DNA of 64,000 nt, from positions 806,001-870,000 of the forward strand of contig NZ_VZPG01000001.1 of assembly GCF_008801715.1 (NCBI RefSeq), given 5' to 3'. The position numbers and the translations under genes were made by a program. This document shows, piece after piece, positions 29,104 through 37,999 of this stretch (the stretch's first letter is position 1; each line of letters opens with the position of its first letter). Under the pieces are notes generated by a model. The model saw nothing but the letters and a program-made list of their open reading frames with translations, made no database searches and was not told the origin of the DNA. The DNA comes from Pseudochrobactrum saccharolyticum. Lineage in GTDB: Bacteria > Pseudomonadota > Alphaproteobacteria > Rhizobiales > Rhizobiaceae.

Positions 29104-30033
29104 ATGATTTCCTTTTTCCTCACCCGTCTGTTGCGGGCTTTTATTACAGTCATGCTGGTTGTGACCTTTGCCTTTATCGTGCTGCGCATGTCCGGTGATC
29201 CGGCACAGATCATTCTCGGCCCCGATGCACCGCCGCAGGCGATTGAAGCCTTCCGCAAAGCATGGGGGCTGGATCAGCCGATCCTCGTGCAATATTTCAG
29301 CTATTTCGGGGCGATTTTTCAGGGCGATTTCGGTGTCTCCATGCGCGACGGCCAGAAAGCGATTGATCTGGTTGCCGAGCGTATTCCGGCCACGCTGATG
29401 CTGACCATTCCGACCTTGCTGCTCAATCTGGCCATCGGTATTCCTGCCGGTGTTTATGCGGCACTCCATCGCGACAGCATTATCGACCGGCTGGTGATGA
29501 TGACCGCCATTATCGGCTTTACCCTGCCGAATTTCGTGCTCGGTCTGGTGCTGGTGCTGATCTTCTCCGTGACACTGAAATGGCTGCCATCGGGCGGTAG
29601 TGATACATGGATACATGCCATTCTGCCGGTGCTCACCATGAGCATTGCCGGTGCCGCCATTCTCGCCCGTTTTGCCCGCAGTGCGATGATAGAAATTCTC
29701 GGCCAACCTTATATCCGCAACGCGAGTGCCAAAGGTGTGCGCTGGGGCGATGTCATCCGCAATCACGCATTGCCCAATGCAGCGATACCGATTGTGACAC
29801 TGGTCGGCTTCATGGTCGGCTCACTCGTTGCTGGCGCAGTGGTGATTGAATCCCTGTTCTCATGGCCGGGTGTCGGGCGCCTGTTGGTGGTTGCCGTTTC
29901 CAATCGTGATCTCGCGGTAGTGCAGTGCATCCTGCTGCTGATTGCCTCCACCATGGTGCTGTCAAACTTCGTTGTTGACCTGCTCTATGGTTTTCTCGAT
30001 CCGCGCCTGCGCGATAATCAGGCCAAAGCGTAA
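29104..30033 (+). CDS. Peptide-type ABC importer permease (DppB-like)
   Basis: 309-residue permease. The first helix is followed by LRMSGDPAQIILGPDAP, matching the DppB family, and the EAA-type loop reads RNASAKGVRWGDVIRNHALPNA. Starts 12 bases after the DppF-like stop. Forms the channel with the DppC-like protein. Confidence 0.92.
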   Translation: MISFFLTRLLRAFITVMLVVTFAFIVLRMSGDPAQIILGPDAPPQAIEAFRKAWGLDQPILVQYFSYFGAIFQGDFGVSMRDGQKAIDLVAERIPATLMLTIPTLLLNLAIGIPAGVYAALHRDSIIDRLVMMTAIIGFTLPNFVLGLVLVLIFSVTLKWLPSGGSDTWIHAILPVLTMSIAGAAILARFARSAMIEILGQPYIRNASAKGVRWGDVIRNHALPNAAIPIVTLVGFMVGSLVAGAVVIESLFSWPGVGRLLVVAVSNRDLAVVQCILLLIASTMVLSNFVVDLLYGFLDPRLRDNQAKA

Positions 30034-30045
30034 AGGAACCGGCTG

Positions 30046-30921
30046 ATGTCTGAACTCTCAATCAGTGACAGTACCGCCGTTCCCGTGGTCAATGTCCATC
30101 AACGCAAAAAGAAACGCATCCCGCTGCTGGTGATACTGTCGCTGATCTGGTTTGCCGCGATGATTATCATCGCTATCACCGCTGACTGGATCCGCCCTTA
30201 CAGCATTACCGCGATGGATCTTAAAAGCCGCCTTGTGATGCCAGGCCACCCGCAACACTGGCTCGGTACGGATGAGGTCGGGCGCGATGTATTATCCCGC
30301 CTGATTGAATCCATCCGTGTCTCCTTGCTGATCGCTTTTGGTGCCACGATTATTTCCACCCTGCTCGGCACCACCGTCGGTTTCTTCGCCGCAAATTTCC
30401 GCAAGACCGTGGAACAAGTGGTGCTGACACTGGCAGATTTTCAGGCGGCATTACCGTTCCTGATCCTCGCTCTGTCCGTGCTGGCGTTTTTCGGTAATTC
30501 CATGGTGCTGCTTGTTTGCCTGATGGGGCTTTACGGCTGGGAGCGCTATGCGCGTATCGCCCGCGGTCTGGCGATTTCCGCGAGCTCACAAGGCTATGCC
30601 GCCGCAGTGACACAGCTTGGCGCTAAACAATCATGGGTCTATCTGCGCCATATTCTGCCGAATATTGCCTCGACCCTGATCGTCTCCATGACCCTGACTT
30701 TCCCCGAAATCATTCTGCTGGAAAGCAGCCTGTCTTTCTTAGGTCTCGGCGTGCAGCCACCAAAATCCAGCCTCGGCAATATGGTCGGCTACGGCCGTGA
30801 ATATCTGACCACCGCGCCATGGATCATGCTGGCACCGGCCTTTGTGATCATGTTCACCACACTATCAATTTCCATTCTTGGTGACTGGCTGCGCGACAAG
30901 CTCGATCCGACTATTCGATAA
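30046..30921 (+). CDS. Peptide-type ABC importer permease (DppC-like)
   Basis: 291-residue permease with a cytoplasmic N-terminal ~30 residues, a first helix (about residues 25-47), the characteristic HWLGTDEVGRDVLSRLI segment and an EAA-type loop (AAVTQLGAKQSWVYLRHILPN). Follows the DppB-like gene by 12 bases and is followed 14 bases later by the phosphodiesterase. Confidence 0.92.
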   Translation: MSELSISDSTAVPVVNVHQRKKKRIPLLVILSLIWFAAMIIIAITADWIRPYSITAMDLKSRLVMPGHPQHWLGTDEVGRDVLSRLIESIRVSLLIAFGATIISTLLGTTVGFFAANFRKTVEQVVLTLADFQAALPFLILALSVLAFFGNSMVLLVCLMGLYGWERYARIARGLAISASSQGYAAAVTQLGAKQSWVYLRHILPNIASTLIVSMTLTFPEIILLESSLSFLGLGVQPPKSSLGNMVGYGREYLTTAPWIMLAPAFVIMFTTLSISILGDWLRDKLDPTIR

Positions 30922-30935
30922 CAGAAAGACCAACC

Positions 30936-31652
30936 ATGACACGTATTATCGGCCATCGCGGCGCGCGCAATCTCTGGCCCGAAAACTCCCTTTCCGGTTT
31001 TCGCAAAACCGCTGATCTCAATATTGCCGGTGTGGAATTTGATCTGCATCTGACCAATGCCGGTGAAGTGGTTGTGCTGCACGACCCGACTTTGGAGCGC
31101 ACCACCCATGGCGTCGGCGATGTGGCAGAACTCTCCAAACAGGCACGTAAGAACACGATTTTGCGTGAAAGTATGGATGAGCATGTTCCATTGTTTGAAG
31201 AGGTTCTGGAAATCTTCAAACCAACCGGCATGGAATTACATGTGGAACTGAAGAACTGCGTCAATGGTGATCTCTATGACGGTCTGACTGATGCGGCTGT
31301 GCAGATTATCCGCGCACAGGGCATGGAAGACCAATGCATTCTCACCGGCTTTACCCGTCAGGTATTAGAGCAAGTAAAAGATATTGCGCCGGAAATGCGC
31401 CGCCTCGCCTCGCTCAATGCTTTCAGCGCCACTATTCTCGGCGGATTACAGGAAGCGCTCGACTATTTCGACAGTCATGCCGATATTCTGGCTGTTGAGA
31501 AAGCCCTGCTTGCCCATAGCTGGGACGCAATCACAGACCGCATTGCACCGGAGCGTTTGGGCGTGTGGGTACCGAATACTGAGCCGGAGCTGGAATTCTG
31601 GAAGAACACACCGATCCGTCAGATCACCACAGACCGGCCTGATCTTGCATAA
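30936..31652 (+). CDS. Glycerophosphodiester phosphodiesterase
   Basis: 238-residue GDPD-family enzyme. The catalytic GHRGARNLWPENSL, the metal-ligand segment EFDLHLT and HDPTLERTTHG, and the later HVELKN glutamate are all present. It has no signal peptide, so it should act in the cytoplasm, releasing glycerol-3-phosphate from glycerophosphodiesters. It starts 14 bases after the DppC-like permease, so it is part of the importer operon. That coupling suggests the importer may carry glycerophosphodiester-like or other phosphodiester solutes, an inference from position only. Confidence 0.91.
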   Translation: MTRIIGHRGARNLWPENSLSGFRKTADLNIAGVEFDLHLTNAGEVVVLHDPTLERTTHGVGDVAELSKQARKNTILRESMDEHVPLFEEVLEIFKPTGMELHVELKNCVNGDLYDGLTDAAVQIIRAQGMEDQCILTGFTRQVLEQVKDIAPEMRRLASLNAFSATILGGLQEALDYFDSHADILAVEKALLAHSWDAITDRIAPERLGVWVPNTEPELEFWKNTPIRQITTDRPDLA

Positions 31653-31664
31653 TTGATGTTCTGT

Positions 31665-31693
31665 ATCCCGTTTATCTTTTCGATAAACGGGAT
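31665..31693 (+). terminator. Hairpin after the importer/phosphodiesterase operon
   Basis: ATCCCGTTTATC (31665-31676) pairs with GATAAACGGGAT (31682-31693), followed by an AT-rich rather than T-only stretch. It lies 13 bases after the phosphodiesterase stop and most likely ends that transcript. Confidence 0.65.
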
Positions 31694-31706
31694 TATTATA
31701 TACAAT

Positions 31707-31718
31707 ATTGTCGACAAT
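31707..31718. promoter_or_regulatory. Perfect 12-bp palindrome upstream of allE
   Basis: ATTGTCGACAAT is a perfect palindrome 95 bases before the allE start. Its TTGTCGACAA core resembles GntR-family operators. No regulator gene is adjacent, so this is only a candidate operator. Confidence 0.45.
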
Positions 31719-31812
31719 TTATCTTTTTTGATGGTAATCCCGTTATCCCTCTTGCAGAAACACCGAAAACCGGCCTGACTGCGCACTGAGGGTAAAAATA
31801 ACGGGAGAGATT

Positions 31813-32637
31813 ATGACTGAGCGCACTTATTACGCCCCCAAGGGCGGCGCACCGATGCAGACGCAATTGCTAAGCGACCGTGCCGTATTCACCGAAGCCT
31901 ATGCGGTTATCCCAAAAGGCGTGATGATGGATATTGTTACATCCTGCCTGCCATTCTGGGATAAAACCCGCGTCTGGATACTCTCCCGTCCGCTCTCCGG
32001 TTTTGCCGAGAGCTTTGCGCAATATATTGTGGAACTGGAACCGCAGGGCGGCAGTGACAAGCCTGAACCTGATCCGGATGCCGAAGCCGGTATTTTCGTG
32101 GTTGAGGGCAATATTGTCATTACGCTTGACGGCAAAGACCATGCCATGCGCGCAGGCAGCTATGCGTTTCTGCCGCCGAAAAGCCTCTGGACTGTGCGCA
32201 ACAAAAGCGATGCACCTGCCCGCTTCCACTGGATCAGAAAGAGCTTTGAATATGTGAACGGTCTGGATGTGCCGGAAGCCTTTTTCAAGCATGAATCCGA
32301 AGTAGAGCCGGTTGCCATGCCGGACACGGACGGCAAATGGGCGACCACCCGTTTTGTTGACCCGTCTGATTTGCGACATGACATGCATGTCAATATCGTC
32401 ACGTTTGAACCGGGCGCCATTATTCCGTTTGCCGAGACCCATGTGATGGAACACGGCCTCTATGTGCTGGAAGGCAAGGCGGTCTACCGTCTCAATCAGG
32501 ACTGGGTGGAGGTGGAAGCCGGTGACTATATGTGGCTGCGCGCTTTCTGCCCGCAGGCTTGTTATGCCGGCGGCCCCGGAAAGTTCCGCTATCTGCTCTA
32601 TAAGGACGTGAATCGTCACGTAAAGCTGAAGCTTTGA
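31813..32637 (+). CDS. allE: (S)-ureidoglycine aminohydrolase
   Basis: 274-residue bicupin. The C-terminal cupin carries ETHVMEHGLYVL and FCPQACYA, matching the Glu, His, His and Gln manganese ligands of the Escherichia coli enzyme (YlbA/AllE), and the ending YKDVNRHVKL is also shared. It releases ammonia from (S)-ureidoglycine to give ureidoglycolate in allantoin (purine) breakdown. Good ribosome-binding site GGGAG upstream. The other allantoin genes are not in the window. Confidence 0.9.
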   Translation: MTERTYYAPKGGAPMQTQLLSDRAVFTEAYAVIPKGVMMDIVTSCLPFWDKTRVWILSRPLSGFAESFAQYIVELEPQGGSDKPEPDPDAEAGIFVVEGNIVITLDGKDHAMRAGSYAFLPPKSLWTVRNKSDAPARFHWIRKSFEYVNGLDVPEAFFKHESEVEPVAMPDTDGKWATTRFVDPSDLRHDMHVNIVTFEPGAIIPFAETHVMEHGLYVLEGKAVYRLNQDWVEVEAGDYMWLRAFCPQACYAGGPGKFRYLLYKDVNRHVKLKL

Positions 32638-32665
32638 CGCCGGATCAGCAATAATATTTTTTATA

Positions 32666-32705
32666 ACAGCCGCCGGTTTTACACAGACCGAGCGGCTGTA
32701 TCTTT
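32666..32705 (+). terminator. Intrinsic terminator after allE
   Basis: ACAGCCGC (32666-32673) with inner CGGT pairs with ACCG and GCGGCTGT (32692-32699), followed by ATCTTTTT. It lies about 30 bases after the allE stop, so allE appears to be transcribed alone. Confidence 0.7.
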
Positions 32706-32868
32706 TTGAAAAACCAAAATTAAATCCGGAAAATTGCGCATTTCCACACTGATTTAAAAAATCATGCATTCGCTGTGAATATAAGCTAAAACCAATTTAT
32801 CAGATCATAATTATCATAAAAACGACATATTCACCTCACCCGAAGGTGCAGCGGAGCGCGTCATACCG

Positions 32869-34266
32869 ATGAATACAATTATTAGCTTTATAAACATGAT
32901 CCTCTGGGATTATGTGCTGATTTACGGATTGCTCGCTGTCGGGATTTATTTCTCGGTCCGGTTGGGCTTCCTTCAGATCTTCCATTTTCCTGAGTTTTTC
33001 CGCTCGGTCATGCGTGCGCCAAAGCGCGATGACAGCGGGATTACCCCGTTTCAGGCACTGTGTACCAGCCTCGCCTCACGCGTCGGCACCGGCAATATTG
33101 CCGGTGTGGCAGTCGCGCTTTATCTCGGCGGCGCCGGTGCAATTTTCTGGATGTGGATCGTCGCTTTTGTCGGCATGGCCACAGCCTATTCCGAAAGCAC
33201 GCTGGCACAGCTTTATAAAACCCGCGATAATGACGGCCAGTTTCGCGGCGGTCCTGCCTTCTATATTTCCAAAGGTCTGAAAGCCCCGTGGGCAGCGGCG
33301 ATTTTTTCTGTCTGTCTGATTATCGCATTCGGCCTTGTTTTTAACGCTGTGCAGGCCAATGCCATTGCCGATGCGATGAACGGTTCTTTCGGTTTCTCTA
33401 AAGTTCTGGTCGGCCTCGTCATTGCGGCTTTGGCCGGTATTGTCATTTTCGGCGGTATCCGTCAGATCGCCCGCGTGGCCGAACTGGTTGTGCCATTTAT
33501 GGCGGCAATTTATCTGGGCGTTGCCGTTTATGTGCTGCTTGCCAATATTACTGAAGTTCCTGCGCTGTTTGCCCTGATTGTTAAAAGCGCTTTCGGCATT
33601 GAAGCAGCGGCAGGCGGCATCACCGGCGCTCTGATGAATGGTGTGAAACGTGGGCTGTTCTCCAATGAAGCCGGTATGGGTTCTGCGCCGAATATTGCCG
33701 CTTCCGCCACACCAAATCCGCACCATCCTTCCTCGCAGGGTTTTGTGCAGGCACTGGGCGTTTTCATTGATACAATTCTGATCTGCTCGGCAACCGCGAT
33801 TATGATCCTGTTGTCGCATAAGCTGGTTCCGGGTTCCGGCCTGACCGGCACGCTGCTGACACAGGAAGCCATGACCGCACATATCGGCTGGTTTGGCAGC
33901 TATTTCATCAGTATTGCGATCTTCTTCTTCGCCTTCACCTCGATCATCGGTAATTACGCTTATGCGGAAAATGCCATGATTTATCTGGGTGCGGGCAGAC
34001 ATCTCTGGCTCACATTGTTGCGTTGTTCCACATTGCTGATGGTGGTCTGGGGTGCCTATGAAAGCATTCTTACAGTGTTCAATGCTGCCGATGCTGCCAT
34101 GGGTCTGATGGCAACCATCAACCTGATCGCCATTGCGCTGCTCTCCGGTACTGTTGTCAAAGTGACCAAGGATTATTTCGATCAGCAGAAGCTTGGCACA
34201 CCGCATTTCACGCTCAAGGATTATCCGGAGCTGAAGGGCAAAGTGGACGGCGAAATCTGGAAATAA
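32869..34266 (+). CDS. Alanine/glycine:sodium symporter (AGCS family)
   Basis: 465-residue inner-membrane transporter with about ten helices. The family signature GITPFQALCTSLASRVGTGN is at about residues 62-81, followed by IAGVAVALYLGGAGAIFW. It would take up alanine or glycine with sodium or protons. Transcribed alone, bounded by the allE terminator and the one at 34277. It may supply amino-nitrogen alongside the purine-nitrogen gene allE. Confidence 0.91.
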   Translation: MNTIISFINMILWDYVLIYGLLAVGIYFSVRLGFLQIFHFPEFFRSVMRAPKRDDSGITPFQALCTSLASRVGTGNIAGVAVALYLGGAGAIFWMWIVAFVGMATAYSESTLAQLYKTRDNDGQFRGGPAFYISKGLKAPWAAAIFSVCLIIAFGLVFNAVQANAIADAMNGSFGFSKVLVGLVIAALAGIVIFGGIRQIARVAELVVPFMAAIYLGVAVYVLLANITEVPALFALIVKSAFGIEAAAGGITGALMNGVKRGLFSNEAGMGSAPNIAASATPNPHHPSSQGFVQALGVFIDTILICSATAIMILLSHKLVPGSGLTGTLLTQEAMTAHIGWFGSYFISIAIFFFAFTSIIGNYAYAENAMIYLGAGRHLWLTLLRCSTLLMVVWGAYESILTVFNAADAAMGLMATINLIAIALLSGTVVKVTKDYFDQQKLGTPHFTLKDYPELKGKVDGEIWK

Positions 34267-34276
34267 CCACCAAACT

Positions 34277-34312
34277 AAAACAGGCCGCTTCAGAAATGAA
34301 GCGGCCTGTTTT
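34277..34312. terminator. Bidirectional intrinsic terminator
   Basis: AAAACAGGCCGCTTCA (34277-34292) pairs perfectly with 34297-34312 over a four-base GAAA loop. It serves the symporter on the plus strand and the DppF-like gene on the minus strand, with T-runs on both sides. Confidence 0.85.
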
Positions 34313-34329
34313 GTATCAATATAACTATA

Positions 34330-35409
34330 TTAAGCAGCCTGTTCTTTTTCAGCACGTTTCTTGGCAAACAATCCGAGACGTTGCTGCAATTTCTCCGCAC
34401 CGGAAGCGAAATGCGCCGCATGTTTGAAGACAGGCACCTGTGCTTCAAAATGGCAGGCGACCTGCTGGCCGGTTCCTAAATCCTTCAATTCAGGCACCTG
34501 CTGTTTGCACAAATCCTGCGCCAGCGGACAACGGGTATGGAAACGGCAACCGGACGGCGGATTGAGCGGGCTCGGCACATCGCCGCCCAGCACATTCCAC
34601 GAACCGCGCGAGGCCGGATCAGGCTGTGGCGCAGCAGACAACAAAGCCTGCGTATAGGGATGGCGCGGATTGTTATAAAGCTGATGCTTGTCAGCAATCT
34701 CCACCACCTGCCCCAGATACATCACCGCCACACGGTCAGCCATATGTTTGACCACCGGTAGCCCGTGCGAAATGAACAGGTAGGACAGTCCCATCTCTTT
34801 CTGCAAATCTTTGAGCAGATTGACGACCTGCGCCTGAATGGACACGTCGAGCGCTGACACAGGCTCGTCACAGACAATCAGTTTCGGCGACAGGGAAAGC
34901 GCACGGGCAATACCGATACGCTGGCGCTGCCCGCCGGAAAACTCATGCGGATAGCGCGCGGCATGGTAAGGTGCCAGATCAACACGGCGCAGCAGTTCAA
35001 TCACCCGCTCACGGCGTGAAGCATCCGTGCCGACACCATGCACCAGCATCGGCTCGGCAATCAGTTCACCCACAGTCATACGCGGATTGAGACTGGCATA
35101 GGGGTCCTGAAACACCACCTGCATTTTGCGGCGCAGATCACGCAGCTTGGTGCCGCTGGCATTGGTGACATCTTCACCCTCAAACAGTACCCGACCGGCA
35201 GTCGGCTCCAGCAGACGCAGCGCCAGACGCGCAGTGGTGGATTTTCCGCACCCGCTTTCGCCCACAATGGCCAGTGTCTCCCCGGGCATCAGCTTGAAAG
35301 AGACTTCGTCCACGGCGCGAACTGTGCCGACCACTTTTTGCCGGATCAGGCCTTTTTTGACAGGGAAATGTTTGGAAATGCCCTGCAGCTCCAGAAGTGG
35401 TTGTGTCAT
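34330..35409 (-). CDS. Peptide-type ABC importer ATPase (DppF-like)
   Basis: 359-residue ATPase: Walker [10 protein letters not shown], signature [15 protein letters not shown], Walker [14 protein letters not shown]-terminal [18 protein letters not shown] lysine- and glutamate-rich tail ([10 protein letters not shown]) extends past the usual end. It is the last gene of the third importer operon and overlaps the DppD-like gene by four bases. Confidence 0.91.
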   Translation of the reverse strand: MTQPLLELQGISKHFPVKKGLIRQKVVGTVRAVDEVSFKLMPGETLAIVGESGCGKSTTARLALRLLEPTAGRVLFEGEDVTNASGTKLRDLRRKMQVVFQDPYASLNPRMTVGELIAEPMLVHGVGTDASRRERVIELLRRVDLAPYHAARYPHEFSGGQRQRIGIARALSLSPKLIVCDEPVSALDVSIQAQVVNLLKDLQKEMGLSYLFISHGLPVVKHMADRVAVMYLGQVVEIADKHQLYNNPRHPYTQALLSAAPQPDPASRGSWNVLGGDVPSPLNPPSGCRFHTRCPLAQDLCKQQVPELKDLGTGQQVACHFEAQVPVFKHAAHFASGAEKLQQRLGLFAKKRAEKEQAA

Positions 35410-36386
35410 ACGAAATCCTCCACCGGAGCTTTATGGCAGGCAACAAGATGATTGGCTTGGAGTTCATGCAGAGCAGGCAGAGTTGCTGTGCATTCCTCAT
35501 CAGAAAACGGGCAGCGCGGATTAAACCGGCAGCCGGATGGCAGGCGAAACGGCGGCGGCACGACACCGCTGATTGCCACCAGCCGGTCAACATCCTCATC
35601 CATTCGCGGCATAGAGCCCATCAGACCAATAGTATAGGGGTGCTGCGGGTCTTTAAAAATCGCATTGACGGAAGCGCGTTCTGCCACCTTACCGGCATAC
35701 ATCACCGCCACATCATCGGCGACCTGCGCAACCACACCCAGATCATGGGTGATGAGGATGATGGCCATATTGGTTTCCTGCTGCAACTCGCGCAGCAAAT
35801 TGAGAATCTGCGCCTGAATGGTCACATCCAATGCCGTTGTCGGCTCATCGGCAATCAGCAGCACCGGCTTGCAGACCAGCGCCATAGCAATCATCACACG
35901 CTGGCGCATACCACCGGAGAGCTGGTGCGGATATTCATCAAAACGGCGTTCCGGTGCAGGAATGCGCACTTTACGCAGCGCTTCAATCGCTTCCTCACGC
36001 ATTTCCTTGTAAGGTTTTTTATGATGCGCCTGTAAGGCCTCAACCAGCTGATAGCCGATTGTATGCACCGGATTGAGCGAAGTCATCGGCTCCTGAAAGA
36101 TCATCGCTATGCGGTTGCCGCGCAGCCTGCGCATCTCATCAGCCGACAGTTTCAGAAGATCCTGTCCTTCAAAAATCACTTCACCGCCGGCATTCTTGCC
36201 CGGTGGCGGCACCAGCCCCATAACAGACAGCGACAGCATGGATTTACCGCAGCCGCTCTCCCCCACAATACCCAGTGTCTTGCCGCGCTCGACTTTCAGC
36301 GAAATACCGTCCACCGCACGGATAACACCGTTCGGGGTTTTAAACTCCGTGACGAGATTGCGGATTTCGAGTACCGGTTCTGTCAT
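35406..36386 (-). CDS. Peptide-type ABC importer ATPase (DppD-like)
   Basis: 326-residue ATPase with Walker [10 protein letters not shown], signature [15 protein letters not shown] (Met replaces the usual Gln), Walker [13 protein letters not shown] and the C-terminal [14 protein letters not shown]. It powers the permeases at 39.7-41.5 kb together with the DppF-like subunit. An amidohydrolase gene and the binding-protein gene lie between it and those permeases, an unusual arrangement. Confidence 0.91.
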   Translation of the reverse strand: MTEPVLEIRNLVTEFKTPNGVIRAVDGISLKVERGKTLGIVGESGCGKSMLSLSVMGLVPPPGKNAGGEVIFEGQDLLKLSADEMRRLRGNRIAMIFQEPMTSLNPVHTIGYQLVEALQAHHKKPYKEMREEAIEALRKVRIPAPERRFDEYPHQLSGGMRQRVMIAMALVCKPVLLIADEPTTALDVTIQAQILNLLRELQQETNMAIILITHDLGVVAQVADDVAVMYAGKVAERASVNAIFKDPQHPYTIGLMGSMPRMDEDVDRLVAISGVVPPPFRLPSGCRFNPRCPFSDEECTATLPALHELQANHLVACHKAPVEDFV

Positions 36387-36443
36387 ATAGAAATCTCCAA
36401 GCCGGTCATATTTCCATATGACCGGAATATTGCTTTGGCCAGT

Positions 36444-37880
36444 TTAACTCAGGCCGGAAAATGAATGCGGGGCGTAAGCAGTAACAGGGCGTTTCGCCCA
36501 GTCTTCCTGCGGTGCCCGTTGAACTGTGCGTTGCTGTGCGGCGTGGAGATCTTCGGCAGCCTGCTCAAAATCAATCGTCAGGCATTGGCCTTTCTCGACC
36601 ACCCTCTCTCCGCCGACATAGACCGTATCCACGGCACGCTCGGCTGCGGCATAGATCATGCTGCGGATCGGATCATAGCCCGGCCGCATCATCGGATGCG
36701 CGAGATTGACCAGCACCAGATCGGCATTGCAGCCTGCCTCTAAACGCCCGATATCATCACGCCCGAGCAGATCGGCACCGCCCACAGTTGCTGCGGTGAA
36801 AATCTCACCGGACGTAACAGTACGCGGGTTTTCAGCCATCATCCGCGCCACGTAACCGACATGACGCATCTCTTCGAGCATATTATGCGGATAGGTGTCG
36901 GTGCCGATACCAAGACGCACACCGGCACGCAGATAACGACCAAAATCACGCATGGCTATGCCACGGCGCATGAAAACGGTCGGGCAATGGGCTACTGCTG
37001 TGCGCGTTTCCACCAGCAAATCAAGATCGCGGCGCGTATGCCAGCTATTGCGCGGATAATCATCGAGGAATATCCCGTGACTGACAATGCTGGTCTCGCC
37101 CAGCACATTAAGCTGCTCCAGCCATTGCACAGGCGAAACGCCGTGACGGCGGGTAATCTCATGAAATTCTACGGTCGATTGTGCGGCATGGATCTGCCAC
37201 GGAATTTTGCGCCGCTGCGCTTCCGCATAGCTCTCTTTAATCAGGCCTTCGCTGCAGGTGTCGATCTGTGCCGGACACAGCATCGAGAACAGACGACCGG
37301 ACGGATGCGCCTCTGCGGCATCCACCATTTCCAATGCCTGTGCCATAGCTTTTTCGCCAACGGCCTCGTCCCATTCATATTCCACCACATGCCCGTTTTT
37401 AGTGTACCAGCGCGCGGTGCGGAACATTGGTGTAATGCAAACACGCAGACCGCTCTGTCCTGCCAGATCAATCCATGACGGATGGGCAACGGAGAGATCA
37501 GCCAGTGTTGTGACGCCGGATTTCAGCAGTTCCGCATAGGCGACTTTCCATGCAGCCTCTGCACCCTCCGCATCCGGACGGATAATCGGCATAAATTCAT
37601 AAAGCGCGGAATTATACAGACCCGGAGAACCGAGTTCATCGAGAATGCTCTTGTTCAGCGGCTCGCTTGCAGGATGCGAATGAATATTGACCAGACCCGG
37701 CATGACCATAAAGCCACGGCCGTCCTGTTCTGCATCAGCAGCACCGGTATAGCCTTTACCAACAAAAGTCAGCTTACCGTTTTCAAAAGCAACATCGGCA
37801 TTTTTTACATAGATATGGCTTTGGCTGTCCTTATCCCATGCAACGACAATATCCGCGTTTCTGATGACTGTTACACTCAC
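36444..37880 (-). CDS. Amidohydrolase, AtzA/TrzA/SsnA-like deaminase or hydrolase
   Basis: 478-residue metal-dependent amidohydrolase. Metal ligands are plausible in the HxH motif NIHSHP, QIHAAQST, VSHGIFLDD and the aspartate of GIGTDTYPHN; these match deaminating or dechlorinating triazine-type and guanine/cytosine-deaminase-like enzymes. It starts with GTG 37878-37880, preceded eight bases upstream by GGGGAG; an upstream ATG is out of frame. It lies between the binding protein and the ATPases of one importer, so it probably acts on the imported nitrogen compound. Substrate unknown. Confidence 0.88.
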   Translation of the reverse strand: MSVTVIRNADIVVAWDKDSQSHIYVKNADVAFENGKLTFVGKGYTGAADAEQDGRGFMVMPGLVNIHSHPASEPLNKSILDELGSPGLYNSALYEFMPIIRPDAEGAEAAWKVAYAELLKSGVTTLADLSVAHPSWIDLAGQSGLRVCITPMFRTARWYTKNGHVVEYEWDEAVGEKAMAQALEMVDAAEAHPSGRLFSMLCPAQIDTCSEGLIKESYAEAQRRKIPWQIHAAQSTVEFHEITRRHGVSPVQWLEQLNVLGETSIVSHGIFLDDYPRNSWHTRRDLDLLVETRTAVAHCPTVFMRRGIAMRDFGRYLRAGVRLGIGTDTYPHNMLEEMRHVGYVARMMAENPRTVTSGEIFTAATVGGADLLGRDDIGRLEAGCNADLVLVNLAHPMMRPGYDPIRSMIYAAAERAVDTVYVGGERVVEKGQCLTIDFEQAAEDLHAAQQRTVQRAPQEDWAKRPVTAYAPHSFSGLS

Positions 37881-37920
37881 CGCATCACTCCCCTGCGCCT
37901 GAATTACAGATTGTGCAGAC

Positions 37921-37936
37921 GCGGCTCATGAGCCGC
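37921..37936. repeat. Perfect 16-bp palindrome
   Basis: GCGGCTCATGAGCCGC lies about 41 bases upstream of the GTG start of the amidohydrolase and next to a larger repeat at 37954-37998. It could be an operator or a hairpin in the leader. Confidence 0.45.
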
Positions 37937-37953
37937 GCCTGTCATATTTCTAC

Positions 37954-37998
37954 GCATGTCTTTATCCCAAAACCGGCATCCACTTTTGGGAGACATGC
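37954..37998. repeat. Rhizobiales-type palindromic repeat after binding-protein gene
   Basis: GCATGTC...TCCCAAAA and TTTTGGGA...GACATGC arms frame an 11-base centre, immediately after the stop codon of the binding-protein gene. The style matches short palindromic elements frequent in this order. It could reduce read-through into the amidohydrolase and ATPase genes, although no T-tract follows. Confidence 0.6.
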
Positions 37999-37999
37999 T

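Noticed and set aside
33076-34206. Long open frame antisense to the AGCS symporter
   Set aside because: It is a shadow of a well-supported transporter gene, with His/Asn/Gln-rich composition typical of antisense frames.
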